From Planosporangium flavigriseum (lineage in GTDB: Bacteria; Actinomycetota; Actinomycetes; Mycobacteriales; Micromonosporaceae), in NCBI RefSeq assembly GCF_011947225.1, contig NZ_JAATVW010000026.1, positions 1 to 52,569 of the forward strand: a stretch of 52,569 nt of DNA, read 5' to 3'. How positions within the stretch are numbered: position 1 is the stretch's first letter; every line of letters starts with the position of its first letter. The notes beneath the pieces were generated by a model that did not search any database, had not been told where the DNA came from, and saw nothing but the letters and a program-made list of their open reading frames with translations. The translations under genes and the position numbers were made by a program. Below are positions 43,431 to 52,198 of this stretch, piece after piece.

Positions 43431-44867
43431 ATGACCCACTTCGACGCAGCGACCGCGGCGGTCGAGGCGGCGCTCGCCGCCGGCGCCCGGTACGCCGACG
43501 CGCGGGTGATGCACCGACGCCACGAGTCGATGAACGCCCGCAACGGCGAGATAGAAGAGCTCACCCAGAACGAGGACGCCGGCATCGGGGTCCGCGCGCT
43601 GGTCGGGTCCAGCTGGGGATTCTTCGCCGTCCCCGACCTGACGGCCGCCGCCGCGCGCAAGGCCGGAGCGACCGCTACCGCGATCGCCAAGGCGAGCACC
43701 GGCGTACCCGGCCCCCAGGTCGACCTCGTGGCCGTCACCGCGACCGTGGACTCGTGGGCCAGCACCTGCGAGATCGACCCGCTCACCGTCGCCCTGTCCG
43801 ACAAGGGGGACCTGCTCAGCCGCGCCACCGCCGAGTCCCGCAAGCACGGCGCCGACGTGGCGGAGGGCATCTACCAGATCTGGGACACCCGCAAGTGGTT
43901 CGTCTCCTCCGAGGGCCACCGCATCGACCAGCACCTCCGCGAGTGCGGCGCGGGTATCTCCGCGACGGTCGTCGGCGAGAGCGAGACCCAGCGCCGCTCG
44001 TACCCGTCCTACCGCGGCCAGTACGGCACCCGCGGCTGGGAACTGGTCAACGAGATCGACCTGGGCGCGCACGCGGCCCGCATCGCCGAGGAGGCCCGGG
44101 CGCTGCTCACGGCGCCGCTGTGCCCCCAGGGCGAGACCACCCTGATCCTCGGCGGCGAGCAGTTGGCGCTGCAGATCCACGAGTCGGTCGGGCACGCCAT
44201 CGAACTCGACCGCATCCTGGGCTGGGAGGCCGGGTACGCCGGCACCTCCTGGCTGGACCTGGCGAAGCTCGGCAGCCTGCGGTACGGCTCCGACCTCATG
44301 AACATCACGATCGACCCGACGATCCCGGGCGCGCTGGGATCGTTCGGCTACGACGACGAAGGTACGCCGGCCGCGCCGCGCCACGCCGTACGCAACGGCA
44401 CCTGGGTCGGCGTGCTCGCCGGCCGGGACTCGGCGGGAGTGGCCGGCCTGGACTACGCCGGCAGCGTCCGGGCCGACGGCTGGTCCCGGCTGCCGATGGT
44501 GCGGATGACGAACGTCGGGCTCCAGCCCGGGCCGCACACCCTCGAGGAGATCATCTCCGCGACCGAGGACGGCGTGTACATGGACATCAACCGCTCCTGG
44601 TCGATCGATGACAAGCGGCTGAACTTCCAGTTCGGCTGCGAGGTCGGGTACGAGGTCAAGAACGGCCAGCTCGGCCGGATGCTGCGCAACCCCACGTACA
44701 CCGGCATCGGGCCGCAGTTCTGGCAGTCGATGGACATGCTCTCGTCGGAGATCGTCACCTGGGGCACGCCCAACTGCGGCAAGGGCCAGCCGGGCCAGGT
44801 CGGCCACACCGGACACCCCGCCGCGCCGGCGCGGTTCACGAACGTACGAGTGGGGGTGCGAGGATGA
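43431..44867 (+). CDS. tldD: TldD metalloprotease subunit
   Basis: The 478-residue protein has QIHESVGHAIELDRILGWE, where HExxxH forms the zinc site, and IDPTIPGALGSFGYDDEGTP, as in TldD of the TldD/TldE heterodimer. The complex trims unfolded or modified peptides. ATG is the start and the stop overlaps the tldE start (ATGA), as expected for an obligate pair. No peptide precursor, such as for a RiPP, was seen next to it. Confidence 0.95.
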   Translation: MTHFDAATAAVEAALAAGARYADARVMHRRHESMNARNGEIEELTQNEDAGIGVRALVGSSWGFFAVPDLTAAAARKAGATATAIAKASTGVPGPQVDLVAVTATVDSWASTCEIDPLTVALSDKGDLLSRATAESRKHGADVAEGIYQIWDTRKWFVSSEGHRIDQHLRECGAGISATVVGESETQRRSYPSYRGQYGTRGWELVNEIDLGAHAARIAEEARALLTAPLCPQGETTLILGGEQLALQIHESVGHAIELDRILGWEAGYAGTSWLDLAKLGSLRYGSDLMNITIDPTIPGALGSFGYDDEGTPAAPRHAVRNGTWVGVLAGRDSAGVAGLDYAGSVRADGWSRLPMVRMTNVGLQPGPHTLEEIISATEDGVYMDINRSWSIDDKRLNFQFGCEVGYEVKNGQLGRMLRNPTYTGIGPQFWQSMDMLSSEIVTWGTPNCGKGQPGQVGHTGHPAAPARFTNVRVGVRG

Positions 44868-46258
44868 GCACCACTGTGGACACTCAGCTCGACGTCGCCA
44901 GCCGGGTGCTCGACCTGGTCCGTGACGCGGCCGGCAGCGGCGCCGAGGCGGAGGTGCTCGTCTCGCGCCAGGAGCTGGCGCTGACCCGGTTCGCCAACTC
45001 GTACATCCACCAGAACGTGGCGGACGCGGTCACCCACGTGCGGCTGCGGCTGCATCTGGAGGGGCGTACCGCCGTCGGCTCCAGCACCCAGCTCGGCGAC
45101 GGGCTGCGCGACCTGGTCGACCGGACCGTCGCCGCGACCCGGCTGAGCCCGCTCGACCCCGGCTGGCCGGGGCTGACCCCGCCGTCACCGCCGCCGACGT
45201 CGGGCAACGTCGACGAGGCCACGGTGGCGGCCACGCCGGATGAGCGGGCCCTGCGGGTACGCGCGTTCATCGACGCGGCGAGCGGGCTGAACACCGCCGG
45301 GTACTTCCGGACCAACTACGTCAGCGCCGCGTTCGCCAACTCAGCAGGCCAATCCGCAGCGGGCGCCATGACCGAGGCAGCCATGGACGGCATCGCGCGG
45401 ACCGCTACGTCGGACGGCGTCGCCCGGCTCGCCTCGGTGCGGCTGGCCGACATCGACGGCTCCGTCCTCGGCACCCGCGCCGCGGCCAAGGCCCTCGCGA
45501 GTCAGAACCCGGTCGAGCTGCCGCCGGGACAGTACGAGGTGGTGCTGGAGTCCGACGCGGTCGTCGACCTCCTGCGCAACTTCGCGATGTGGGGCTTCAA
45601 CGGCAAGGCGTACCTCGAGCGCCGCTCGTTCGCCCAGCTCGGCGAGCGGCAGTTCGACGAGGCAGTGACGTTCGTGGAGGACGTGACGACGCCCCGGGCG
45701 CTCGGGCTGCCGTTCGACGTGGAGGGGACGCCCAAGCGCCGGGTCGAGTTCGTCGCCAACGGGGTGACCAGGACCGTCGCCCACGACCGGCGTACCGCCG
45801 CGCAGGCCGGCACCGAGTCGACCGGTAACGCGCACCCCGCGGCGCGGGCCTTCGGCCCGATCCCGCTGGGGATGACGATGGTCCCGCCGGGGCCGGAGAT
45901 GCCGACGGAAGAGGTCGCCGGCCCGGCCGCGGACCTGTCGGTGATGGCGCTGGTCTCCGGTGTGCGCCGCGGTCTCCTGGTGACGGACTTCTGGTACACC
46001 CGGGTCCTGGATCCGCGCCCACTGGTCATCACCGGACTGACCCGCAACGGCGTGTGGCTGATCGAGGACGGCGAGATCACGACGCCGGTGAAGAACTTCC
46101 GGTTCACCCAGGCGTACCCGCAGGCGCTGGCGCCCGGGGCGGTGCTCGGCGTCGGTACGCACCTGGTGGCGCAGCCCGGCGACTGGGGCAGCGAGTCCTT
46201 CGTGGCTCCCGCGGTACGCCTCGGCTCGTGGAACTTCACCGGCGGCGCCTCCGGCTGA
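44864..46258 (+). CDS. tldE: TldE/PmbA partner subunit
   Basis: The 464-residue protein has the TldE fold: early QELALTRFANSYIHQNVADA and later NSAGQSAAGAMTEAAMDGIA, with YLERRSFAQLGERQFDE. The C-terminal domain has GVRRGLLVTDFWYTRVLDPR. The zinc motif of TldD is absent, as is normal for TldE, which shapes the active cavity. ATG overlaps the tldD stop. The 305-bp gap before sdhC follows. Confidence 0.94.
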   Translation: MSTTVDTQLDVASRVLDLVRDAAGSGAEAEVLVSRQELALTRFANSYIHQNVADAVTHVRLRLHLEGRTAVGSSTQLGDGLRDLVDRTVAATRLSPLDPGWPGLTPPSPPPTSGNVDEATVAATPDERALRVRAFIDAASGLNTAGYFRTNYVSAAFANSAGQSAAGAMTEAAMDGIARTATSDGVARLASVRLADIDGSVLGTRAAAKALASQNPVELPPGQYEVVLESDAVVDLLRNFAMWGFNGKAYLERRSFAQLGERQFDEAVTFVEDVTTPRALGLPFDVEGTPKRRVEFVANGVTRTVAHDRRTAAQAGTESTGNAHPAARAFGPIPLGMTMVPPGPEMPTEEVAGPAADLSVMALVSGVRRGLLVTDFWYTRVLDPRPLVITGLTRNGVWLIEDGEITTPVKNFRFTQAYPQALAPGAVLGVGTHLVAQPGDWGSESFVAPAVRLGSWNFTGGASG

Positions 46259-46563
46259 CGCGGCCGCACGCGAAGCACATCGGTCGATGCGTTGACGGCT
46301 TCGACATCGATCAGCCACGTTTGAGTGATCTTGTGCACACCCGTGTGGCAATTCTGTCGCCACCGCTTCCATAACGCTGCATTTACGCGCGAGACTTCTT
46401 TCCTCGCGTGTCTTCAGTCACATCACGCGTAACGTGTGCATCGACACATAGCTCCGGATCAGGTCGCTGAATGTCGTGCAGGTCAGCGGTTGAGCCGGTA
46501 CATACCTGCGGACTGAAGGCAACGAGACTCATCACTCACCCTGCCCAGGGAGCGAAGCCAGAG
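46259..46563 (+). promoter_or_regulatory. Promoter/leader region of sdhCAB with hairpin
   Basis: This 305-bp gap is AT-richer than the genes. It holds a 9-bp stem with one G-T pair (46385-46393 with 46403-46411, loop acttctttc), which may end the tldDE transcript or lie in the sdh leader. TGTGGCAATTCTGTCGCCAC (about 46343-46362) and GTGTGCATCGACACA (about 46434-46448) are inverted-repeat-like. I cannot assign a regulator. Confidence 0.35.
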
Positions 46564-47373
46564 ATGACGACGACGGCCACAAGGCCGGCCGGTCAGCGGC
46601 CACGCGCCGCGATCGCGGCCAAGACGTTGCGTACGGACCGATGGTGGCTGGCACCTCTACTAACGGTGTCCCTGCTGACCCTGTGGGTCGCCTACGCCAC
46701 GGTGCGCGCATTCATGCAGAAGTGGTACTGGGTCGACGACTACCACTACCTGACGCCGTTCTACTCCCCCTGCGTGTCGACGGGGTGCGTCCCGGAGTCG
46801 GCCGAGTTCGGCCGCTTCCTGCCCAACTGGCCGATCATCCCGTTCGCGGCGGTGACGCTGCCGTTCCTGCTGCTGTTCCGGCTGACCTGCTACTACTACC
46901 GCCGGGCGTACTACCGCTCGTTCTGGGCCTCGCCGCCGGCCTGCGCCGTGCCGGACGGGCACAAGAGCTACTCCGGGGAGACCCGCTTCCCGCTGATCTT
47001 CCAGAACGCCCACCGGTACTTCTTCTACGCGGCCATCCTGATCTCGATCATCAACACCTGGGACGCGATCGTCGCGTTCCACGGCAAGGGCGGCGGGTTC
47101 GGCTTCGGCCTGGGCAACCTCGTCCTGCTGGGCAACGTCGTGATGCTCTGGGCGTACACGCTGTCCTGCCACTCCTGCCGGCACATCGTCGGCGGGCGCC
47201 TCAAGCACTTCTCCAAGCACCCGGTGCGTTACCGCGCCTGGGGCTTCGTCTCGAAGCTCAACGCCAAGCACATGCAGCTTGCCTGGATCACGCTCGGCAC
47301 GCTGATGCTGACCGACGCGTACGTCATGGCGGTCTCGGCCGGCTGGATCTCCGACCTGCGCTTCTTCCACTAA
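46564..47373 (+). CDS. sdhC: Succinate dehydrogenase membrane subunit, five-helix type
   Basis: The 269-residue protein has five hydrophobic segments (WWLAPLLTVSLLTLWVAYAT, WPIIPFAAVTLPFLLLFRL, YFFYAAILISIINTWDAIV, LGNLVLLGNVVMLWAYTL, MQLAWITLGTLMLTDAYVMA). The basic N-terminus has GQRPRAAIAAKTLRTDRW. Helix-borne His residues (QNAHRYFF, KHMQLAW) could bind heme. This single-subunit type b arrangement is the actinobacterial Sdh1 form. It anchors SdhAB and passes electrons to menaquinone. ATG is the start, with only a weak site (gag). The sdhA gene follows 9 bp later. Confidence 0.92.
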   Translation: MTTTATRPAGQRPRAAIAAKTLRTDRWWLAPLLTVSLLTLWVAYATVRAFMQKWYWVDDYHYLTPFYSPCVSTGCVPESAEFGRFLPNWPIIPFAAVTLPFLLLFRLTCYYYRRAYYRSFWASPPACAVPDGHKSYSGETRFPLIFQNAHRYFFYAAILISIINTWDAIVAFHGKGGGFGFGLGNLVLLGNVVMLWAYTLSCHSCRHIVGGRLKHFSKHPVRYRAWGFVSKLNAKHMQLAWITLGTLMLTDAYVMAVSAGWISDLRFFH

Positions 47374-47382
47374 GGGAACCCG

Positions 47383-49287
47383 ATGACGAACATCGAGCGA
47401 CACAACTACGACGTCGTCGTGATCGGCGCCGGGGGTGCCGGGCTGCGGGCGGCGATCGAGGCCAGGCTCGCCGGCAAGCGGACGGCGATCATCTCCAAGT
47501 CCCTGTTCGGTAAGGCACACACCGTCATGGCCGAGGGCGGCGCGGCCGCCGCGATGGGCAACGCCAACGCAGGCGACAACTGGATGGTCCACTTCCGCGA
47601 CACCATGCGGGGCGGCAAGTTCCTCAACAACTTCCGGATGGCCGAACTGCACGCCACGGAGGCGCCGGAGCGGATCTGGGAGCTGGAGACCTACGGCGCG
47701 CTGTTCGACCGCACCTCCGACGGCAAGATCAGCCAGCGCAACTTCGGCGGCCACGAGTACCCGCGCCTCGCGCACGTCGGCGACCGCACCGGCCTGGAGT
47801 TGATCCGCACCCTGCAGCAGAAGATCGTCTCGCTGCAGCAGGAGGACTTCGCGGCCACCGGCAACTACGAGTCCCGGCTCCGGGTCTTCGCCGAGACCAC
47901 GATCACCGAACTGTTCGTCGAGAACGGCCGCATCGCCGGCTGTTTCGGGTACTACCGGGAGTCCGGCGAGTTCGTCCTGTTCGAGACGCCGTCGATCGTG
48001 CTGGCCACCGGCGGTGTGGGCAAGTCGTACAAGGTCACGTCGAACTCGTGGGAGTACACCGGCGATGGCCACGCGCTCGCGATGCGGGCGGGCGCGACGC
48101 TGATCAACATGGAGTTCCTGCAGTTCCACCCGACCGGCATGGTCTGGCCGCCGTCGGTCAAGGGCATCCTGGTGACCGAGTCGGTCCGGGGTGACGGCGG
48201 CGTCCTCAAGAACTCCGAGGGCAAGCGGTTCATGTTCGACTACGTCCCCGACGTCTTCCGCAAGCAGTACGCGGAGACCGAGGAGGAGGCCGACCGCTGG
48301 TACACCGACCCGGACAACAACCGGCGCCCGCCGGAACTGCTGCCGCGCGACGAGGTGGCCCGCGCGATCAACTCGGAGGTCAAGGCCGGCCGGGGTACGC
48401 CCGCCGGCGGCATCTACCTGGACATCGCGTCCCGGCGTTCACCCGAGTTCATCCTCAAGCGGCTCCCGTCGATGCACCACCAGTTCAAGGAGCTGGCCGA
48501 CGTCGACATCACCGCTTCTCCGATGGAGGTCGGCCCCACCTGTCACTACGTGATGGGCGGCGTCGAGGTCGACCCGGACACAGCCGCCGCGGCGGTACCC
48601 GGCCTGTTCGCCGCCGGCGAGGTCTCCGGCGGCATGCACGGCTCCAACCGGCTCGGCGGCAACTCCCTGTCCGACCTGCTGGTCTTCGGCAAGCGGGCGG
48701 GCGAGTACGCGGCCCGGCACGCCGACGAGGCCGTGAAGCGGGCGAAGGTCTCCGCTGCCGCGCTCAACGCCGCCGTCGAGACCGCCCTGGCGCCGCTGGG
48801 CCGCGGCGAGGGCGGCGAGAACCCGTACACCCTGCACAGCGAACTCCAGCAGGTGATGAACGACCTGGTCGGCATCATCCGGCGCCGGTCCGAACTGGAG
48901 GAGTCGCTCGGCCGGCTGGCCGACCTCAAGGAGCGGGTCAAGAAGGTCGGCGTCGCCGGCGGCCGCCGGTACAACCCCGGCTGGCACCTCGCGCTCGACC
49001 TGCGCAACATGCTGGCCGTCTCGGAGTGCACGGCCAAGGCCGCGCTGGAGCGGGAGGAGTCGCGCGGCGGGCACACCCGCGAGGACTTCCCGAAGATGGA
49101 CCCGAACTGGCGCCGGGTCAATCTGGTCTGTTCGTTGCGGGACGAGGACGTCCGGCTCGAGCGCAAGCCGCTGCCGAAGATGCGCCCGGAGCTTATGCAG
49201 CTGTTCGACCGGGCCGAGCTGTCGAAGTACCTGACCGATGAGGAGCTGGCGGAGTTCGACGAACTCGCCGGAAAGGCCGATGCGTAA
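47383..49287 (+). CDS. sdhA: Succinate dehydrogenase flavoprotein subunit
   Basis: The 634-residue protein has an FAD Rossmann motif VVIGAGGAGLRAAIEARLAG (residues 12-31), the KAHTVMAEGG His for covalent FAD attachment, EFLQFHPTG and SLSDLLVFG with the conserved Arg/His of the dicarboxylate site. It oxidises succinate to fumarate. ATG is the start; its stop overlaps sdhB (TAATG). The sequence is of the Sdh1 kind. Confidence 0.96.
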   Translation: MTNIERHNYDVVVIGAGGAGLRAAIEARLAGKRTAIISKSLFGKAHTVMAEGGAAAAMGNANAGDNWMVHFRDTMRGGKFLNNFRMAELHATEAPERIWELETYGALFDRTSDGKISQRNFGGHEYPRLAHVGDRTGLELIRTLQQKIVSLQQEDFAATGNYESRLRVFAETTITELFVENGRIAGCFGYYRESGEFVLFETPSIVLATGGVGKSYKVTSNSWEYTGDGHALAMRAGATLINMEFLQFHPTGMVWPPSVKGILVTESVRGDGGVLKNSEGKRFMFDYVPDVFRKQYAETEEEADRWYTDPDNNRRPPELLPRDEVARAINSEVKAGRGTPAGGIYLDIASRRSPEFILKRLPSMHHQFKELADVDITASPMEVGPTCHYVMGGVEVDPDTAAAAVPGLFAAGEVSGGMHGSNRLGGNSLSDLLVFGKRAGEYAARHADEAVKRAKVSAAALNAAVETALAPLGRGEGGENPYTLHSELQQVMNDLVGIIRRRSELEESLGRLADLKERVKKVGVAGGRRYNPGWHLALDLRNMLAVSECTAKAALEREESRGGHTREDFPKMDPNWRRVNLVCSLRDEDVRLERKPLPKMRPELMQLFDRAELSKYLTDEELAEFDELAGKADA

Positions 49288-50339
49288 TGGGCGAGAAGCG
49301 GAATTTCCGGGTCTGGCGCGGCGACGACAGCAGTGGCCAGCTTCAGGACTTCCAGGTCGAGGTCAACGAGGGTGAGGTCGTCCTCGACATCATCCACCGG
49401 CTACAGGCCACCCAGGCGCCTGACCTCGCCGTCCGCTGGAACTGCAAGGCGGGCAAGTGCGGCTCCTGCTCGATGGAGATCAACGGCAAGCCGCGGCTGG
49501 GCTGTATGACGCGGATGTCGACGTTCGAGCCGACCGAGACGGTGACCGTGACCCCGCTGCGCACCTTCCCGGTGATCCGCGACCTGGTCACGGACGTGTC
49601 CTTCAATTACCAGAAGGCGCGCGAGCTGCCGGCGTTCGCCCCGCCGGCCGGCGTCGCCCCGGGCGAGTACCGGATGCAACAGGTCGATGTGGAGCGCTCG
49701 CAGGAGTTCCGCAAGTGCATCGAGTGCTTCCTCTGCCAGAACGTCTGCCACGTCATCCGGGACCACGAGGAGAACAAGCCGGCGTTCGCCGGTCCGCGTT
49801 TCTTCATCCGAGCGGCTGAGCTGGACATGCATCCGCTCGACGCCCGCACCGACCGCAAAGACATGGCGGTTGAGGAACAAGGCATCGGGTACTGCAACAT
49901 CACGAAGTGCTGCACCGAGGTGTGCCCCGAGCACATCAAGATCACGGACAACGCGATCATCCCGATGAAGGAGCGCGCGGTGGACCGCCGCTACGACCCG
50001 ATCGCCTGGCTCGGCTCGAAGATCTTCCGCCGGGACCAGCTCGACCGGCCGGCGGGGTACGCCACCACAGCGGTCGCATCCCGCCCCAACGCGGGGACCA
50101 CCTCGTCGCCGGCGGAGCACGCCGCGGCGGCCGGCGCCCAGGGCGACATCAGCATGAACTGGCACCGGGAAGCAGCCGTCGGGCACGCGGCGCCGGTCGG
50201 CCCGGACGGCAAGCTTCCGGTCACCGAGTTCACCGGCGAACTCGCCGGTGCCCAGTCCCCCTTCGGCGACGACGTCGCGTTCCCGATGGCGGTCCAGGAC
50301 ATCACGTACCAGCACCCGACAAAGCCCGACGAGCACTGA
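49287..50339 (+). CDS. sdhB: Succinate dehydrogenase iron-sulphur subunit with C-terminal extension
   Basis: The 350-residue protein has the 2Fe-2S set CKAGKCGSCS with LGCMTR, then CIECFLCQNVCHVIRD and CNITKCCTEVCPEHIK for the 4Fe-4S and 3Fe-4S clusters. Normal SdhB proteins are about 250 residues. From about residue 258 this one has an extra roughly 90 residues, rich in Ala, Pro and Gly, ending VAFPMAVQDITYQHPTKPDE. ATG is the start. The extension's role is unknown. A perfect 23-bp hairpin follows the stop. Confidence 0.96.
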   Translation: MGEKRNFRVWRGDDSSGQLQDFQVEVNEGEVVLDIIHRLQATQAPDLAVRWNCKAGKCGSCSMEINGKPRLGCMTRMSTFEPTETVTVTPLRTFPVIRDLVTDVSFNYQKARELPAFAPPAGVAPGEYRMQQVDVERSQEFRKCIECFLCQNVCHVIRDHEENKPAFAGPRFFIRAAELDMHPLDARTDRKDMAVEEQGIGYCNITKCCTEVCPEHIKITDNAIIPMKERAVDRRYDPIAWLGSKIFRRDQLDRPAGYATTAVASRPNAGTTSSPAEHAAAAGAQGDISMNWHREAAVGHAAPVGPDGKLPVTEFTGELAGAQSPFGDDVAFPMAVQDITYQHPTKPDEH

Positions 50340-50343
50340 CCTC

Positions 50344-50398
50344 CATGATCACGGAGACTTTTCCGTCCTATGACAACGGAAAAGTCTCCGTGATCATG
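50344..50398. terminator. Perfect 23-bp convergent terminator hairpin after sdhB
   Basis: The arms 50344-50366 and 50376-50398 are exact inverted complements over 23 bp (CATGATCACGGAGACTTTTC core) around a 9-base loop. The right arm includes the TGA stop codon of the minus-strand DUF1990 gene, so it serves both convergent transcripts. Confidence 0.8.
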
Positions 50399-50894
50399 AG
50401 GAAGGCCCGCGTGCGATACGCCGCAGTGCCGCCACGTACCGCCTGGTCGCCAGATCCTGGACGAGCCAGCCCAGCGGGCCGGCCAGCCGGGTGTACCAGC
50501 GCCCCGCCCGACTGAACGCCCTGATGGACAACCACACCTGGTCAGCGGCGTCGAGGTGCACCTCGAACGCCTCCTCGCCGACCTCCGGGTGCCCCGGCAG
50601 CGTGCCGTACCCGTACCCGTACCGGCGATCCGAGTCGACCACCCACACCACCTGACACGGGATGCGCAGGAACAACAAGGACATCGTCACGCGTACGCCC
50701 ACCGCGACCGCCTGCGTCGGCTCGGGTACCCGCAGGCCGGCGCCCCGTTGCAGGTGCCAACCGCGCAGCCCGTCAACGGCCCTCCGGAACACGTCGACAC
50801 CGGCGCCAAGCCTCTCGTGCCGTCGGACATGCCGGTAGCCCTCGGGCAACCGGTCGCCGCGGGTGGCGCCGACCTCCGGGTAGGGCAGCCGCAT
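50394..50894 (-). CDS. DUF1990 family protein
   Basis: The 166-residue protein begins MRLPYPEVGATRGDRLPEGY and has HLQRGAGLRVPEPTQAVAVG and RYGYGYGTLPGHPEVGEEAF, the DUF1990 pattern (also in plant proteins of unknown role). No signal peptide is present. ATG overlaps the MutT gene stop by one base (TGATG), so the two are coupled. Function is unknown. Confidence 0.9.
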   Translation of the reverse strand: MRLPYPEVGATRGDRLPEGYRHVRRHERLGAGVDVFRRAVDGLRGWHLQRGAGLRVPEPTQAVAVGVRVTMSLLFLRIPCQVVWVVDSDRRYGYGYGTLPGHPEVGEEAFEVHLDAADQVWLSIRAFSRAGRWYTRLAGPLGWLVQDLATRRYVAALRRIARGPSS

Positions 50895-51286
50895 CACGTC
50901 TCCAGGATGGGCCGCAGCGCCCGCGCGATCGGCACGTCCGCGGGCAGCCAGTCCACGTCGAACAGCTCGTCGGCGGCGAGCCACCGCATCTCTTCGTGCT
51001 CGGTCAGCCGGGGCTCGTCGCCGTCGCGCAGCCGGGCGGTGTACACGCGCAGCACCGCCCTGCCGCCGCTCAGCGGCACGTCAGGCCCGACGCGGTCGCC
51101 CACGTCGATGCGTACGCCCAGCTCTTCGAGGCATTCCCGGGCGAGTGCGGTGGCGTCGTCCTCGCCGGGCTCGACCTTCCCACCGGGGAACTCCCAACGT
51201 CCGGACACCTCCGGCTGATCGGTGCGGGCGCAGGCCAGCACCCGGCCGCTCGCAATGATCGCGGCGCCGACCACAACCGCCGGCAT
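50894..51286 (-). CDS. MutT-like Nudix hydrolase
   Basis: The 130-residue protein has the Nudix box GGKVEPGEDDATALARECLE followed by ELGV, complete with the catalytic glutamates. RWEFPGGKVE before it is the MutT-type start, suggesting 8-oxo-dGTP hydrolysis, by family only. ATG at 51286 is preferred because family members start here; a GTG six codons upstream is possible. It is translationally coupled with the DUF1990 gene. Confidence 0.9.
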   Translation of the reverse strand: MPAVVVGAAIIASGRVLACARTDQPEVSGRWEFPGGKVEPGEDDATALARECLEELGVRIDVGDRVGPDVPLSGGRAVLRVYTARLRDGDEPRLTEHEEMRWLAADELFDVDWLPADVPIARALRPILET

Positions 51287-51486
51287 GGTCCGTTCGTTGT
51301 ACACGGATGTCCAGAGTGCCAGATGAACCCGTCCGTTCGGAAACGAGGCCGGTCCGATAAGACAACGGAGCGGCCAGCTGCGGGCATGGACACGTCACGT
51401 GGCGGCGGGGAGACTGGCTGACACAAAAGCAACAACCAGGCCTCAATTCGGCCACGAGCCGGCAACGAAGGCTGAGAGGTGGCATA

Positions 51487-51795
51487 ATGCGCGCTCGAGG
51501 GAGCCGTGACCGCGAGGATTACCTGACCGACGCGCTGAGTCTGCTCTCTGGATGGACCCGGGACGGCCGGGAATTTCGGCGGACGCTCCCGCTCGACGAC
51601 TCGCAGCACGCCGCCCTGGCCGAGCGCATCAAAATCGTTGCCGACGCGCTCCAACTGCGTCCGCAGGTGCGCCGCTTGGATGGGCACACCCAGATAAAAC
51701 TGTGTACGCCAGACGAGGGCGCGCTCTCCGACGGCGAGGTCACGCTCGCCGCGCGCATCGAGGCGATGTACCAGACGATCGCCCAGACCGCCTAG
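51487..51795 (+). CDS. Degenerate pterin dehydratase-like protein
   Basis: The 102-residue protein aligns by eye with the PCD at 43112: LSLLSGWTRDGREFRRTL matches LSELDGWTGDTTAISRTV, and EGALSDGEVTLAARIEAM matches GVTAKDTALARRIDEL. The active-site HHPDI is replaced by RPQVRRLDGHTQIKL, so the catalytic histidines are lost. GAGAGGTGG precedes the ATG with good spacing, so it is probably expressed. It may have a structural or regulatory role, which is not known. Confidence 0.75.
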   Translation: MRARGSRDREDYLTDALSLLSGWTRDGREFRRTLPLDDSQHAALAERIKIVADALQLRPQVRRLDGHTQIKLCTPDEGALSDGEVTLAARIEAMYQTIAQTA

Positions 51796-52198
51796 CCGCC
51801 GCGGCGACTCCCCCCGCCGGTCGCCACCGACCAACCGCACACCAGGACGCGCTGGGTGATCCCGGAGCGCGAGCCGCGCTCGATCGGGCCGTGGAGATTC
51901 GTGAACTGTTCGGTTTCGCGCCATTCGCAGAACGGGCGCGGACGCTGCCGGAACTGGCGCCATAGCTCGCATTCGTTAAATATTTAAATCAGTCGCACTC
52001 GACGATGCCGCAGGATCAGGTGCATCCATAAACGGCGCTGCCTAAAAGCACAGCCGTGCAACACGGGTCCGACTAATCGAAAAAGATGACTGGAGCAGGC
52101 GCCGCGCCGGGCATCAAGCCATCTAATTTCCCCTCTACCGTTTGCGATCACTTTGGTCGCGTGTTGAGGTGCTGGAGGTCTAAGGGGGGAAGGTATTA
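51796..52198. other. Non-coding gap with a possible gene relic
   Basis: This 400-bp gap shows no full gene. In one + strand frame, 51846-51962 reads ALGDPGARAALDRAVEIREL then FGFAPFAERARTLPELAP, like the end of a TPR-type protein, but without start or upstream domain. After 51965 the DNA is AT-richer (taaatatttaaat at about 51976-51988). A strong ribosome binding site (ggggggaagg) sits at its right end. Confidence 0.35.
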
